A stretch of DNA of 64,000 bases from Amycolatopsis rubida (GTDB lineage: Bacteria > Actinomycetota > Actinomycetes > Mycobacteriales > Pseudonocardiaceae). A program made the translations under genes and the position numbers. Positions 27,486-34,552 of this stretch are shown piece by piece. The stretch spans positions 23,604 to 87,603 of the forward strand of contig NZ_FOWC01000025.1 in the NCBI RefSeq assembly GCF_900115345.1, written 5' to 3'. Each line of letters begins with the position of its first letter. Within the stretch, counting starts at the first letter, position 1. The notes under the pieces were generated by a model, which saw only the letters and a program-made list of their open reading frames with translations, was not told the DNA's origin and did no database searches.

Positions 27486-28880
27486 TCACTGCGGCCGCTT
27501 GACCAGCACCGTTCCCGCCTCCGCCAGCGGTGCCCGCGCCGCCTGCACCGGGTCGGTCGCGTTCGGCTGGCGTGCCGCGTCCGAGATCCGCAGCAGCAAC
27601 GCCACCAGGATGTAGTTCGCGAGCAGCGACGAACCGCCCTTCGACAGGAACGGCGCGGTGATCCCGGTCTCCGGAATCAGCTTCGTCACCCCGCCCACGA
27701 CCACGAAAATCTGCATCACCACGGTGAACGCCAGCCCGCCGCCGAGGAGCTTGCCGAAGCCGTCCCGGACGGCGAGCGCGTGCCGCATTCCGCGCAGCGC
27801 GATCAGCAGGTACAGCATCAGCACCGCGGCCAGTCCGAGGAAACCCAGTTCCTCGCCGATGCTGGCGGTGATGAAGTCGGTGTTCGACTCGGGCACGATG
27901 TCCGGCCTGCCCGCGCCGAGTCCGGTTCCGCCCATGCCGCCGGTGCCGAGGCCGAACAGACCCTGCGCGATCTGGTACCCGCCGCCGGCCTGGTCGTAGG
28001 TCGAGAGGGGGTCGATCCAGTTCGCGACCCGTTGCCGCACGTGGTTGAACAGGAAGTACGCCAGCACGCAGCCGCCGGCGAACACCGTCAGCCCGGCGTA
28101 CACCCAGATCGCCCGCTCGGTCGCGAGGTAGATCATCACCAGCACGATCCCGAAGAACAGCAGCGAGGCGCCGAGTTCCTTCTCGAACGCCAGCACCGCC
28201 ACGCAGCCGAGTGCGGCGAGCACGATCGGCCCCAGATCGCGCGCCCGCGGCAGTTCGACGCCGAGCACCTTGCGTCCGGCCACGCGGAACAGTTCCCGTT
28301 TCGCCACCAGCGTCGTCGCGGCGAACACGATGAGCAGCAGCTTCGCGAACTCGCCCGGCTGGATCGACATCGGGCCGAGCTTGATCCACACCTTCGCGCC
28401 GTTGGCCTCCGACAGCGACGACGGCAGCAGCGCGGGCAGGATCACCGCGACGATTCCGGCCAGCCCGGCGAGGTAGCCGTAGCGGGTCAGCACCCGGTGA
28501 TCCCGTACGAAACCGAGCACTGCCAGGAACAACGCCAGCGCCACCACCGTCCACAGCACCTGCTGCCCGGCGACGGCCGAATACTGCTTTCCGCGCTGCA
28601 CCGCCTGTTCGGCGAGCCCGAGGTCGATCCGGTGGATCACTACCAGGCCCAGCCCGTTCAGCAGTACGGTGCAGGGCAGGATCAGCGGGTCCGCGTGCGG
28701 GGCCCAGCGCCGGACGGCGAGGTGCGCCGCCGCGACCACCGCGGTGAACGAGGCGCCGTAGCCGACGATGGAGAAGCTGAGCTGTGCCAGGGCGTTCGCG
28801 TCCACAAGCAGGAACGCGCACCAGACGATCGCCACCGCGAACAGAAGCAGCCGCAATTCCATACGGCGCGCGGCAGGCAT
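27486..28880 (-). CDS. SEDS family FtsW/RodA-like glycosyltransferase
   Basis: The 464-residue polytopic protein of the FtsW/RodA/SpoVE family polymerises lipid II into glycan strands, normally with a partner class B PBP. Visible features are about ten membrane helices, KVWIKLGPMSIQPGEFAKL, the long extracellular loop with ESNTDFITASIGEELG, and the late KGGSSLLANY motif. It stands alone, without PBP or Ser/Thr kinase genes, so it is likely a paralogue of the canonical rodA/ftsW. ATG 28880 is used; ATG 28862 is an alternative. Confidence 0.92.
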   Translation of the reverse strand: MPAARRMELRLLLFAVAIVWCAFLLVDANALAQLSFSIVGYGASFTAVVAAAHLAVRRWAPHADPLILPCTVLLNGLGLVVIHRIDLGLAEQAVQRGKQYSAVAGQQVLWTVVALALFLAVLGFVRDHRVLTRYGYLAGLAGIVAVILPALLPSSLSEANGAKVWIKLGPMSIQPGEFAKLLLIVFAATTLVAKRELFRVAGRKVLGVELPRARDLGPIVLAALGCVAVLAFEKELGASLLFFGIVLVMIYLATERAIWVYAGLTVFAGGCVLAYFLFNHVRQRVANWIDPLSTYDQAGGGYQIAQGLFGLGTGGMGGTGLGAGRPDIVPESNTDFITASIGEELGFLGLAAVLMLYLLIALRGMRHALAVRDGFGKLLGGGLAFTVVMQIFVVVGGVTKLIPETGITAPFLSKGGSSLLANYILVALLLRISDAARQPNATDPVQAARAPLAEAGTVLVKRPQ

Positions 28881-29038
28881 GGATTTCCCGTCGGTAGAAA
28901 TCAGTGAACGGCCGCGAGGGTAGTCACGATTTCTGGCAGGACGCTGAGAATGCGCGGCAATTCGGTCGGACTGTCCGAAAGCGACGGGAGCGCGGCCGGG
29001 ATATGCTTTCGGGAGAGCGGACGAGCGGAGAACCAGCA

Positions 29039-29713
29039 GTGGCGACAGAACTGACTCCGGTGCTGGTGCCTGCCCCGTCGGCGAAAGGAACGAAACGCGC
29101 GCTCGGCGCGGCGGTGGCCGCGGTGCTGGCCGCGGCCGCGTTCCTGGTGGTGCTGCACGTCGACCGCTACTGGGGCCCGATCGATCCGGTCAGCGCGATG
29201 CTCAGCGACTACGCCTGGACTCCCGGCTGGTGGATGTGGGCGGCGGCGATGCTGCTGACGTCGGCCGGTTCGGTCGTGGTGGCCGTGGTCCTGCGCCGCC
29301 GGGGGCTTCTGCGCGGAACGCTGACGGTCGTCGCGATGACCGCCTGGTGCGCCGGGCTCGCGGCGGTCGCGTTGTTCACGAAGGACCCGCAGGGAAATGC
29401 GGTGACGTGGGTCGGCAAAGTGCATCTCGGGGCGACCGGGATCAGTTGTGTGAGTTTGCCGTTGGCCGGATGGCTGCTCGGCCGGACGCACCGGAATGCG
29501 CCGGGGTGGCGGGGGTATGCGCGCTGGTCGCGTATTACGGGACTGGCGGCCGTGCCGTTCTTTCTGCCGTTTCTCATTCCGTTCGCGGCCAATGTCGCAT
29601 TCGGGCAGCATCTGCCGACCGTCGCGACCGGGCTCGTGGAACGGCTGATGGCGGTGCTGGAACTCGTCGAACTGCTCGTGCTCGCCGGATGGGCGTGGCG
29701 CGCGGCGGAATGA
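29039..29713 (+). CDS. DUF998 family integral membrane protein
   Basis: About 224 residues from GTG 29039 (CGGAG eight bases upstream), or 236 from ATG 29003. Six membrane helices, the early RYWGPIDPVSAMLSDYAW motif and a later VHLGATGISC segment fit the DUF998 family, whose function is unknown. It is divergent from the SEDS gene. Its stop codon abuts the stop of the convergent tatB with no spacer (TGATCA at 29711-29716). Confidence 0.82.
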   Translation: MATELTPVLVPAPSAKGTKRALGAAVAAVLAAAAFLVVLHVDRYWGPIDPVSAMLSDYAWTPGWWMWAAAMLLTSAGSVVVAVVLRRRGLLRGTLTVVAMTAWCAGLAAVALFTKDPQGNAVTWVGKVHLGATGISCVSLPLAGWLLGRTHRNAPGWRGYARWSRITGLAAVPFFLPFLIPFAANVAFGQHLPTVATGLVERLMAVLELVELLVLAGWAWRAAE

Positions 29714-30064
29714 TCAGGTGGCGTCGGGATCGACCGGCGGCCGCTCGTTGGCGCGCAACGGAACCGGCGGCGGCGTCGAGGCCGGGCGGGGGGCCGGGGG
29801 CGTGTCGTCGAGCAGGTATCTCGTCACGGCCGCCCGGGGGCTGCCCATCCGCAGGGACTGCAGTTCCTGCAACGGTTTCCGCAGCTCCTGGTACTCCGGG
29901 CCGATCTCGGCTTCGAGCTGGGCTTTGGCGCCCGCGGCGAACCCGCGTGCCCGTTTCAGGGCTTGCGCGACCCAGTGCGCCGCCTCGGGCAGCCGTTCCG
30001 GGCCGAGGATGAACAACCCGGCGAGCAGTAAAATCACGATGTGGTCGATGCTGAGACCGAACAC
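29714..30064 (-). CDS. tatB: Sec-independent protein translocase TatB
   Basis: TatB forms the twin-arginine receptor complex with TatC. The 116-residue protein has one N-terminal membrane helix (VILLLAGLFILGPERLP) with the Tat hinge, an amphipathic helix (EAAHWVAQALKRARGF) and a Pro-rich tail. The conserved Glu typical of TatB near the helix start is not obvious, so an ancillary TatA-like role cannot be excluded. TatC is not in the window. It is the last gene of a leftward run behind tetR. Confidence 0.85.
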   Translation of the reverse strand: MFGLSIDHIVILLLAGLFILGPERLPEAAHWVAQALKRARGFAAGAKAQLEAEIGPEYQELRKPLQELQSLRMGSPRAAVTRYLLDDTPPAPRPASTPPPVPLRANERPPVDPDAT

Positions 30065-30100
30065 CGGCCACCTCCCGCGGACCCGGACGTTGGTTCCAGC

Positions 30101-30709
30101 TTAGCTGTCCTCGGGACGTCGCTTCCCGTCGTCACCCAGTTCCGCCAGCAGCCGTCGCGCCACGTCGACCACCGCCGCGCCCGCGACCGCCATCGGTTCG
30201 GTCGTCCGCATGGAGCGGCACAGCACGAACGCGCCTTCCAGGCTGGTCACCAGGGCGAGCGTGAGCGTGCGGGCGTGCTCCTCGGGAAGGCCGAAGGCGG
30301 AAAATCCCTTGGTGCCCGCTTTGGTCCACGCCTCGAACACGTCCGCGGTGGCCCTGCGCAGAGGTTCGTTGGTGGTCGCCGCTTCGAGCGCGACGGTCGC
30401 GATCGGGCAGCCCTCGACGTAGTCCGTGTCGAGCAGCGTGGTGACCGCGCCCGCGAAGAACGTTTCGATGCCGGTGATCAGGTCCGGCGAAGGGGCGATG
30501 AAGACTTCGAACAGCTGCGCGTACTGCATCCCCGAGGTGCGTACCACTTCTTCGCCCAGCTGCTCCTTGCCGCCGGGGAAGAAGTGGTACACCGACCCGA
30601 AGGGCGCGCCGGCTTTCTCGACAATCTGCTTCATGCCGGTACCCGCGTACCCGCCGTGGCGGAACAACTCCGCCCCGGCGGCGAGGATGCGGTCCTTGGT
30701 GCCAGTCAC
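30101..30709 (-). CDS. TetR family regulator, LmrA/YxaF-like
   Basis: The 202-residue protein has a TetR helix-turn-helix (GMKQIVEKAGAPFGSVYHFF) and a C-terminal domain of the LmrA/YxaF type (GCPIATVALEAA). The GTG start overlaps the permease stop by GTGA, so it is translationally coupled to the permease. A TetR-like palindrome (TAGA-n4-TCTA) lies 26 bases upstream inside the permease coding end. It may autoregulate or control the permease. Ligand unknown. Confidence 0.9.
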   Translation of the reverse strand: MTGTKDRILAAGAELFRHGGYAGTGMKQIVEKAGAPFGSVYHFFPGGKEQLGEEVVRTSGMQYAQLFEVFIAPSPDLITGIETFFAGAVTTLLDTDYVEGCPIATVALEAATTNEPLRRATADVFEAWTKAGTKGFSAFGLPEEHARTLTLALVTSLEGAFVLCRSMRTTEPMAVAGAAVVDVARRLLAELGDDGKRRPEDS

Positions 30710-32052
30710 GCCACCGAGGATAACTCCTTGACAGTAGAGCGTTCTATCAAGCGCGGCCGGAGCACCAGGTTGAGCACCACCGCGGTCACGCAGCCCGCGC
30801 TGATCCCGGAGTTGAGCACGACCTGCAGCGCAGCCGGGAACCCGGAGTAGAAGTCCGGCATGGCGATCGGGATGAGCCCGACGCCGAGCGACGCGGCGAC
30901 GATCGCGACGTTGACCGGATGCTCGAACGACGCCTTCGCGAGCGTCCGGATGCCGCTCACCGCGACGCTGCCGAACAGGACCAGCCCGGCTCCGCCGAGC
31001 ACCGGCTGCGGCACCAGCGCGATGATCCCGCCGGTCACCGGGAACACGCCCAGCAGCACGAGCACCAGGCCGCTGGCCGCGACCACGTACCGGCTCACCA
31101 TGCGGGTGAGCGACACGAGGCCGATGTTCTGCGCGAACGCCGTGCAGGCGAACCCGCCGAAGATCGTGCCGACGGCGGTGGAGAGCCCGTCCGCGCGCAG
31201 GCCGTCGGCCAGGACGCGACTGGTGGTCGGCCGGTCCACGATCTCGCCGAGCGCCAGCAGGTCAGCGGTGCTTTCCGCCATGATCACCAGCATCACGATG
31301 AGCATCGAGACGATCGCGGCGATGTCGAACGACGGGGTGCCGAAGTGGAACGGCGTCACGATGCCGAACACCGGGGCCTGCTTCAGCGTCGATGTGTCGA
31401 CTTGGCCCATCGGCCATGCCGCGGCGGTGCCGGCGACCAGGCCGAGCAGCAGCGCGATCCGGCTCCAGAACCCGGTCAGGAACCGGGTGAAGACGAGCAC
31501 CGCGACCAGTGTGATCCCGGCCAGCACGAGCCCGCTGGGCTTGGCCGATTTGTGCTGCGCGGCGATCCACTGCACGGCGACCGGCAGCAGCGAGATCCCG
31601 ATGAGCGTGATGACCGTCCCCGTCACCACCGGCGGGAAAAACCGCGTCAGCTTGGAGAAAAACGGTGCGGCGAACACTACGAACACGCCGCCGGCGAGCG
31701 TGGCGCCGTAGACGACGCCCAACGCGTTGCCGTCGCGATGCTGCGCTGCGATGGACAGGATCGGTGCGACGGCGGCGAAAGTGACGCCGTTGACCAGCGG
31801 CAGTCTCGCGCCGAAGCGCCAGAAGCCGAGGGTCTGCAACAGGGTGGCCAGTCCCGCGGTGAACAGCGCCGCGCTGATCAGCAGCGCGAGCTGGCCGGGG
31901 GAGAGGCCGACGGCCGCGCCGATGACGAGCGGTGGCGCCACCACTCCGGCGTACATGGCCGCGACGTGCTGGATTCCTCCGAGGATCAACTGCGGCAGCG
32001 GAGGCGCCGCGTCCACGGGGTGCCGAGAAGGTCGTTCCTGTGTTCCTGACAT
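30706..32052 (-). CDS. NCS2 urate/xanthine permease
   Basis: The 448-residue transporter has about 12-14 membrane helices and the nucleobase-ascorbate family signature QNIGLVSLTRMVSR, together with VMLVIMAESTADLLA. Neighbouring uricase genes point to urate or xanthine as substrate. It lies downstream of uricase across a hairpin element and upstream of tetR, all leftward. Confidence 0.92.
   Translation of the reverse strand: MSGTQERPSRHPVDAAPPLPQLILGGIQHVAAMYAGVVAPPLVIGAAVGLSPGQLALLISAALFTAGLATLLQTLGFWRFGARLPLVNGVTFAAVAPILSIAAQHRDGNALGVVYGATLAGGVFVVFAAPFFSKLTRFFPPVVTGTVITLIGISLLPVAVQWIAAQHKSAKPSGLVLAGITLVAVLVFTRFLTGFWSRIALLLGLVAGTAAAWPMGQVDTSTLKQAPVFGIVTPFHFGTPSFDIAAIVSMLIVMLVIMAESTADLLALGEIVDRPTTSRVLADGLRADGLSTAVGTIFGGFACTAFAQNIGLVSLTRMVSRYVVAASGLVLVLLGVFPVTGGIIALVPQPVLGGAGLVLFGSVAVSGIRTLAKASFEHPVNVAIVAASLGVGLIPIAMPDFYSGFPAALQVVLNSGISAGCVTAVVLNLVLRPRLIERSTVKELSSVA
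30728..30750. promoter_or_regulatory. TetR-type operator inside the permease 3' end
   Basis: TAGAGCGTTCTA (30735-30746) is flanked by TTGA on the left and TCAA on the right, giving a composite inverted repeat. It lies within the last codons of the permease and just ahead of the tetR start. TetR regulators of this subfamily often bind TAGA-n4-TCTA-like sites. Selection on both coding and operator function would be unusual but possible. Confidence 0.35.
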
Positions 32053-32069
32053 GCGCTCTCCCGGGGGTG

Positions 32070-32113
32070 TCGTGAGTGGCGGTCACGGTGAGAACCGTGA
32101 TTGCCGCTCACGA
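32070..32113. repeat. TCGTGAGTGGC-family palindrome, wobble copy
   Basis: Arms of 20 bases (32070-32089, 32094-32113) flank a GAGA loop. The three mismatches are all compatible with G-U pairs in RNA. It lies between the uricase stop and the permease start, on the leftward transcript. That position could reduce permease expression relative to the enzymes. Confidence 0.75.
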
Positions 32114-32122
32114 GGGACGGGG

Positions 32123-33013
32123 CTAGAGCACGGCGTCGGTCCAGGCCGGGCCGGGCTCTTCGGCTTCGTCGCGGACCACCGTGCCTTCGATGAGGCCGTA
32201 CGGCCGGTCGGCGGCGTAGAACACCTCGCCTGAGTTCTCGAGGCCGAAGGGGCTTAGATCGACAAGGAAATGGTGCTTGTTGGGCAGGGAGAACCGGATC
32301 TCGGCTACTTCCGGCCGTGCCCGCAGCACGGCTTCGCCCATCGCGTACAGGGTCTGCTGCAGCGAAAGACTGTGCTTGGTGGCGAACGTCTCCAGGAGCG
32401 TCCGCCGGATCTCCCGATGGCTTTTGGCCCAGTCGATCCCGGTGAATCCCTCGTAGCGCCAGCGCGCGGTCACGGCGGTGGCGAGAATGCGGTCGTCGGT
32501 TTCGGCGAGCGTGGTGTACTCGTCCTTCGGGTAGCCGTGGAATTCGGACCCGGTGGACTTGAGCACGACCAGACCGTCCACTCCGGACACCACCCAGGCG
32601 CGGCCGGCGTGCACGGTGACGGTCGTGGTGCGGCGTTCGCCGCCGGAGCTGCTGAACGAGTGGTCGTGCGGCGCGCCGTCCACCGTGATGCGGTCCCATT
32701 CCTGCTCTTCGACGGAGATCCGCGCGCCGGTGATCTTCTCCTGGGTGCCGACGAAGTGCTGGCCGAGCCGGAGAGCGAAGTCCTCGATCTCGCCGACGTC
32801 CTGCTGCTTGGCGAACGCGTACACCGTGTTCTTCTGCGTGTCGGTGGCCAGCACGGCGGAGTTGTCGCCGGTGAGGTGCGTGGCCGACAGGTCGCCGCGC
32901 AGGGCCGAGGACACTGTGAGGTCGCGCAGATGGTGGACGCCGCTGGTGCGCCGGACGGTGACGAGGCGGACCTCGGCCTTGCCGTACTGGTTGGGGCCCA
33001 ACGAGATTCCCAT
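32123..33013 (-). CDS. pucL: urate oxidase (uricase)
   Basis: Cofactor-free uricase oxidises urate to 5-hydroxyisourate. The 296-residue protein shows the YGKAEVR lysine, ATDTQKNTVYAFA with the catalytic threonine, and the signature SLPNKHHFLVDL with Asn/His. It starts one base after the HIU hydrolase stop, giving tight coupling. Length is standard. Confidence 0.96.
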   Translation of the reverse strand: MGISLGPNQYGKAEVRLVTVRRTSGVHHLRDLTVSSALRGDLSATHLTGDNSAVLATDTQKNTVYAFAKQQDVGEIEDFALRLGQHFVGTQEKITGARISVEEQEWDRITVDGAPHDHSFSSSGGERRTTTVTVHAGRAWVVSGVDGLVVLKSTGSEFHGYPKDEYTTLAETDDRILATAVTARWRYEGFTGIDWAKSHREIRRTLLETFATKHSLSLQQTLYAMGEAVLRARPEVAEIRFSLPNKHHFLVDLSPFGLENSGEVFYAADRPYGLIEGTVVRDEAEEPGPAWTDAVL

Positions 33014-33014
33014 G

Positions 33015-33332
33015 TCAGCTCCCGCGATAGGTGGAATAGGCGAACGGGCTCAGCAGCACCGGCACGTGGTGGTGCGACGTGCCGTCGACGATCCGGAAAG
33101 CGATCGTGACGCCGGGGAAGAACGCCTCCGGGCCGAGGTAGCTCCCGGTGTCGAAGACCAGCCGGTACACCCCGGGGTCGAGCGTGTCCGGGCCGAGGTC
33201 GCGGATGCGGCCGTCGTCATCGGTCGCGCCCTCGGCGATCAGCGAGCCGTCCTGGCGCTCGAAGCGCACGGCGATCCCGGCGGCGGGCTCGCCGGTGGCG
33301 GTGTCGAGGACGTGGGTGGTCACGAGGCTCAT
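33015..33332 (-). CDS. pucM: 5-hydroxyisourate hydrolase
   Basis: This transthyretin-like enzyme opens 5-hydroxyisourate to OHCU. The 105-residue protein carries THVLDTATG with the active-site histidine and the diagnostic C-terminal YRGS. CAAGGAGG precedes the ATG at 33332. It sits between OHCU decarboxylase and uricase, so all three steps from urate to allantoin are in one operon. Confidence 0.96.
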   Translation of the reverse strand: MSLVTTHVLDTATGEPAAGIAVRFERQDGSLIAEGATDDDGRIRDLGPDTLDPGVYRLVFDTGSYLGPEAFFPGVTIAFRIVDGTSHHHVPVLLSPFAYSTYRGS

Positions 33333-33399
33333 GCCCTCGCCTCCTTGCCGAGTTTCCCGCTGCCTGCCCGGGAGCCCGTGATTCGCTGGCGAGCGGCGC

Positions 33400-33885
33400 T
33401 CATGCTGTTACCGCTTTCGCCAGGCGCAGTTGCGCGATCTTGGCCAGCTCCGCGCCGGCGACGTCGAGTTCGGTGTCCGGGTCGTTGCCGAGCCGGGAGC
33501 GCAGGTTGGCGAGCAGTTCCTCGCCGCTGCGTCCGCTCGCGCACACCAGGAACACGTGGCCGAAGCGGGCTTCGTATTCGGCGTTGGCGGCGGCGAATTC
33601 GTCCGCGTTGTCCACGCCGGACTGCTCCGAACGGGACCAGTCGGCGTCGCTGCCCTTGCCGCTCGGGCGTTCGCCGATCCTCGGGTGTGCGGCGATCGCG
33701 TCGCGGATCTCGTTGCGGTGCAAGGGAGTCGCGCTGTCCGCGCTCGTGCTCAGCGCGGCGAAATCGGCGTACGGGCGGCCTTCGAGCACCGTGTCGACCC
33801 AGCGCCGCACGGCCAGGCAGGCAGTGAGCATCGGCCGGAGTTCGGCGGCGGATGCGGAGTTGAACTCGGCGAGTGCGAGCGGCAA
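33400..33885 (-). CDS. OHCU decarboxylase
   Basis: It decarboxylates 2-oxo-4-hydroxy-4-carboxy-5-ureidoimidazoline to S-allantoin. From TTG 33885, with AGGAGA five bases upstream, the protein is 161 residues, the usual length. Motifs HPRIGERP, SRSEQSGV and FGHVFLVCASGRS are present. The frame extends to 33951, but the ribosome site and family length favour the TTG. It is the first gene of the leftward urate operon. Confidence 0.94.
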   Translation of the reverse strand: MPLALAEFNSASAAELRPMLTACLAVRRWVDTVLEGRPYADFAALSTSADSATPLHRNEIRDAIAAHPRIGERPSGKGSDADWSRSEQSGVDNADEFAAANAEYEARFGHVFLVCASGRSGEELLANLRSRLGNDPDTELDVAGAELAKIAQLRLAKAVTA

Positions 33886-33944
33886 CGGAATCTCCTGAAG
33901 GGGAGGTGGTGTTCCGCTGACCGTACGGCCGGGTCGAGCATGCG

Positions 33945-33959
33945 TCAACACTTTGTTGA
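33945..33959. promoter_or_regulatory. palindromic operator before the urate operon
   Basis: TCAACA-CTT-TGTTGA is a perfect 6-bp inverted repeat with a 3-base centre, 60 bases upstream of the OHCU decarboxylase start and 9 bases from the end of the regulator gene 33968-34444. It differs from the IclR-type site, so a second regulator, perhaps the neighbouring DUF77-HTH protein, may act here. Confidence 0.45.
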
Positions 33960-33967
33960 ATGACTGC

Positions 33968-34444
33968 TCAGTCGGCTTCCCGGTTGAGGTAGTTGTAGAC
34001 CGTGAACCGCGTGACGCCCAGTTCCTCGGCGACCGCCGAAACCGATTTCCGCAGGTTGAAGGCCCCTCGCTCGCGCAGCAGGCGGACCGCGCGCTGCTTT
34101 TCCGGCCGGTCGAGTTCGCGGAGTTTCGAGCCGAGTTCGCGTTCCACGTCGGAGATCAATCGCGAAAGCGCGCTGTTGAGTTCGACCGCCGGAACGGTGT
34201 CGGAATCGTCGGTCCGGCGCAGTTGCAGCGTCACCCGGGTGGCCCCGCCTTCGAGGGCGGCCCGGGCGATCGAGGGCAGCGCGGCGAACAGTTCGTCGGC
34301 AGTCCCGCGGGCGAGGGTGCCGAGTGGGCCGAAGTCGGTGTCGAGCCCGGCCGCGTCGGCGGCGTCGCGGGCGCGGACGGCGTGCTCCGGCGGTGCGCCC
34401 TCGCCGCGGAACGGCTCGCTGGTGAACTCGGCTTCCAACTCCAC
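33968..34444 (-). CDS. DUF77 (thiamine-binding-like) and helix-turn-helix fusion regulator
   Basis: About 158 residues from GTG 34444. The N-terminal half (LEAEFTSEPF, AADAAGLDTDFGPLGT, ALEGGATRVTLQL) resembles the DUF77/MTH1187-YkoF small-ligand-binding fold. The C-terminal half has a Fis/YheO-type helix-turn-helix (SVSAVAEELGVTRFTVYNYL). It lies between the urate and allantoin operons, pointing outward from allB, so a local regulator role is likely. The ligand is unknown. I have not seen this architecture described. Confidence 0.7.
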   Translation of the reverse strand: MELEAEFTSEPFRGEGAPPEHAVRARDAADAAGLDTDFGPLGTLARGTADELFAALPSIARAALEGGATRVTLQLRRTDDSDTVPAVELNSALSRLISDVERELGSKLRELDRPEKQRAVRLLRERGAFNLRKSVSAVAEELGVTRFTVYNYLNREAD

Positions 34445-34449
34445 CCGGT

Positions 34450-34543
34450 GACCGTAACGTGGGAGAGACGGCGTTGACGAGCCGGGAAGGACGTGTCTAA
34501 TCTCGGTGAGCGAAAGACTCTTTCCGTAACGTGGAACTGGAGG
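34450..34543 (+). promoter_or_regulatory. allB promoter with two IclR-type operator sites
   Basis: TTGACG (34474-34479), an 18-base spacer and TAATCT (34498-34503) form a good promoter. A full palindrome TTCCGTAACGTGGAA (34522-34536) lies downstream of the expected start and a weaker copy GACCGTAACGTGGGA (34450-34464) upstream, with centres 72 bp apart. Both fit the pattern before aceB. GGAGG (34539-34543) is the allB ribosome site. Confidence 0.6.
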
Positions 34544-34552
34544 ATGCCGTCG

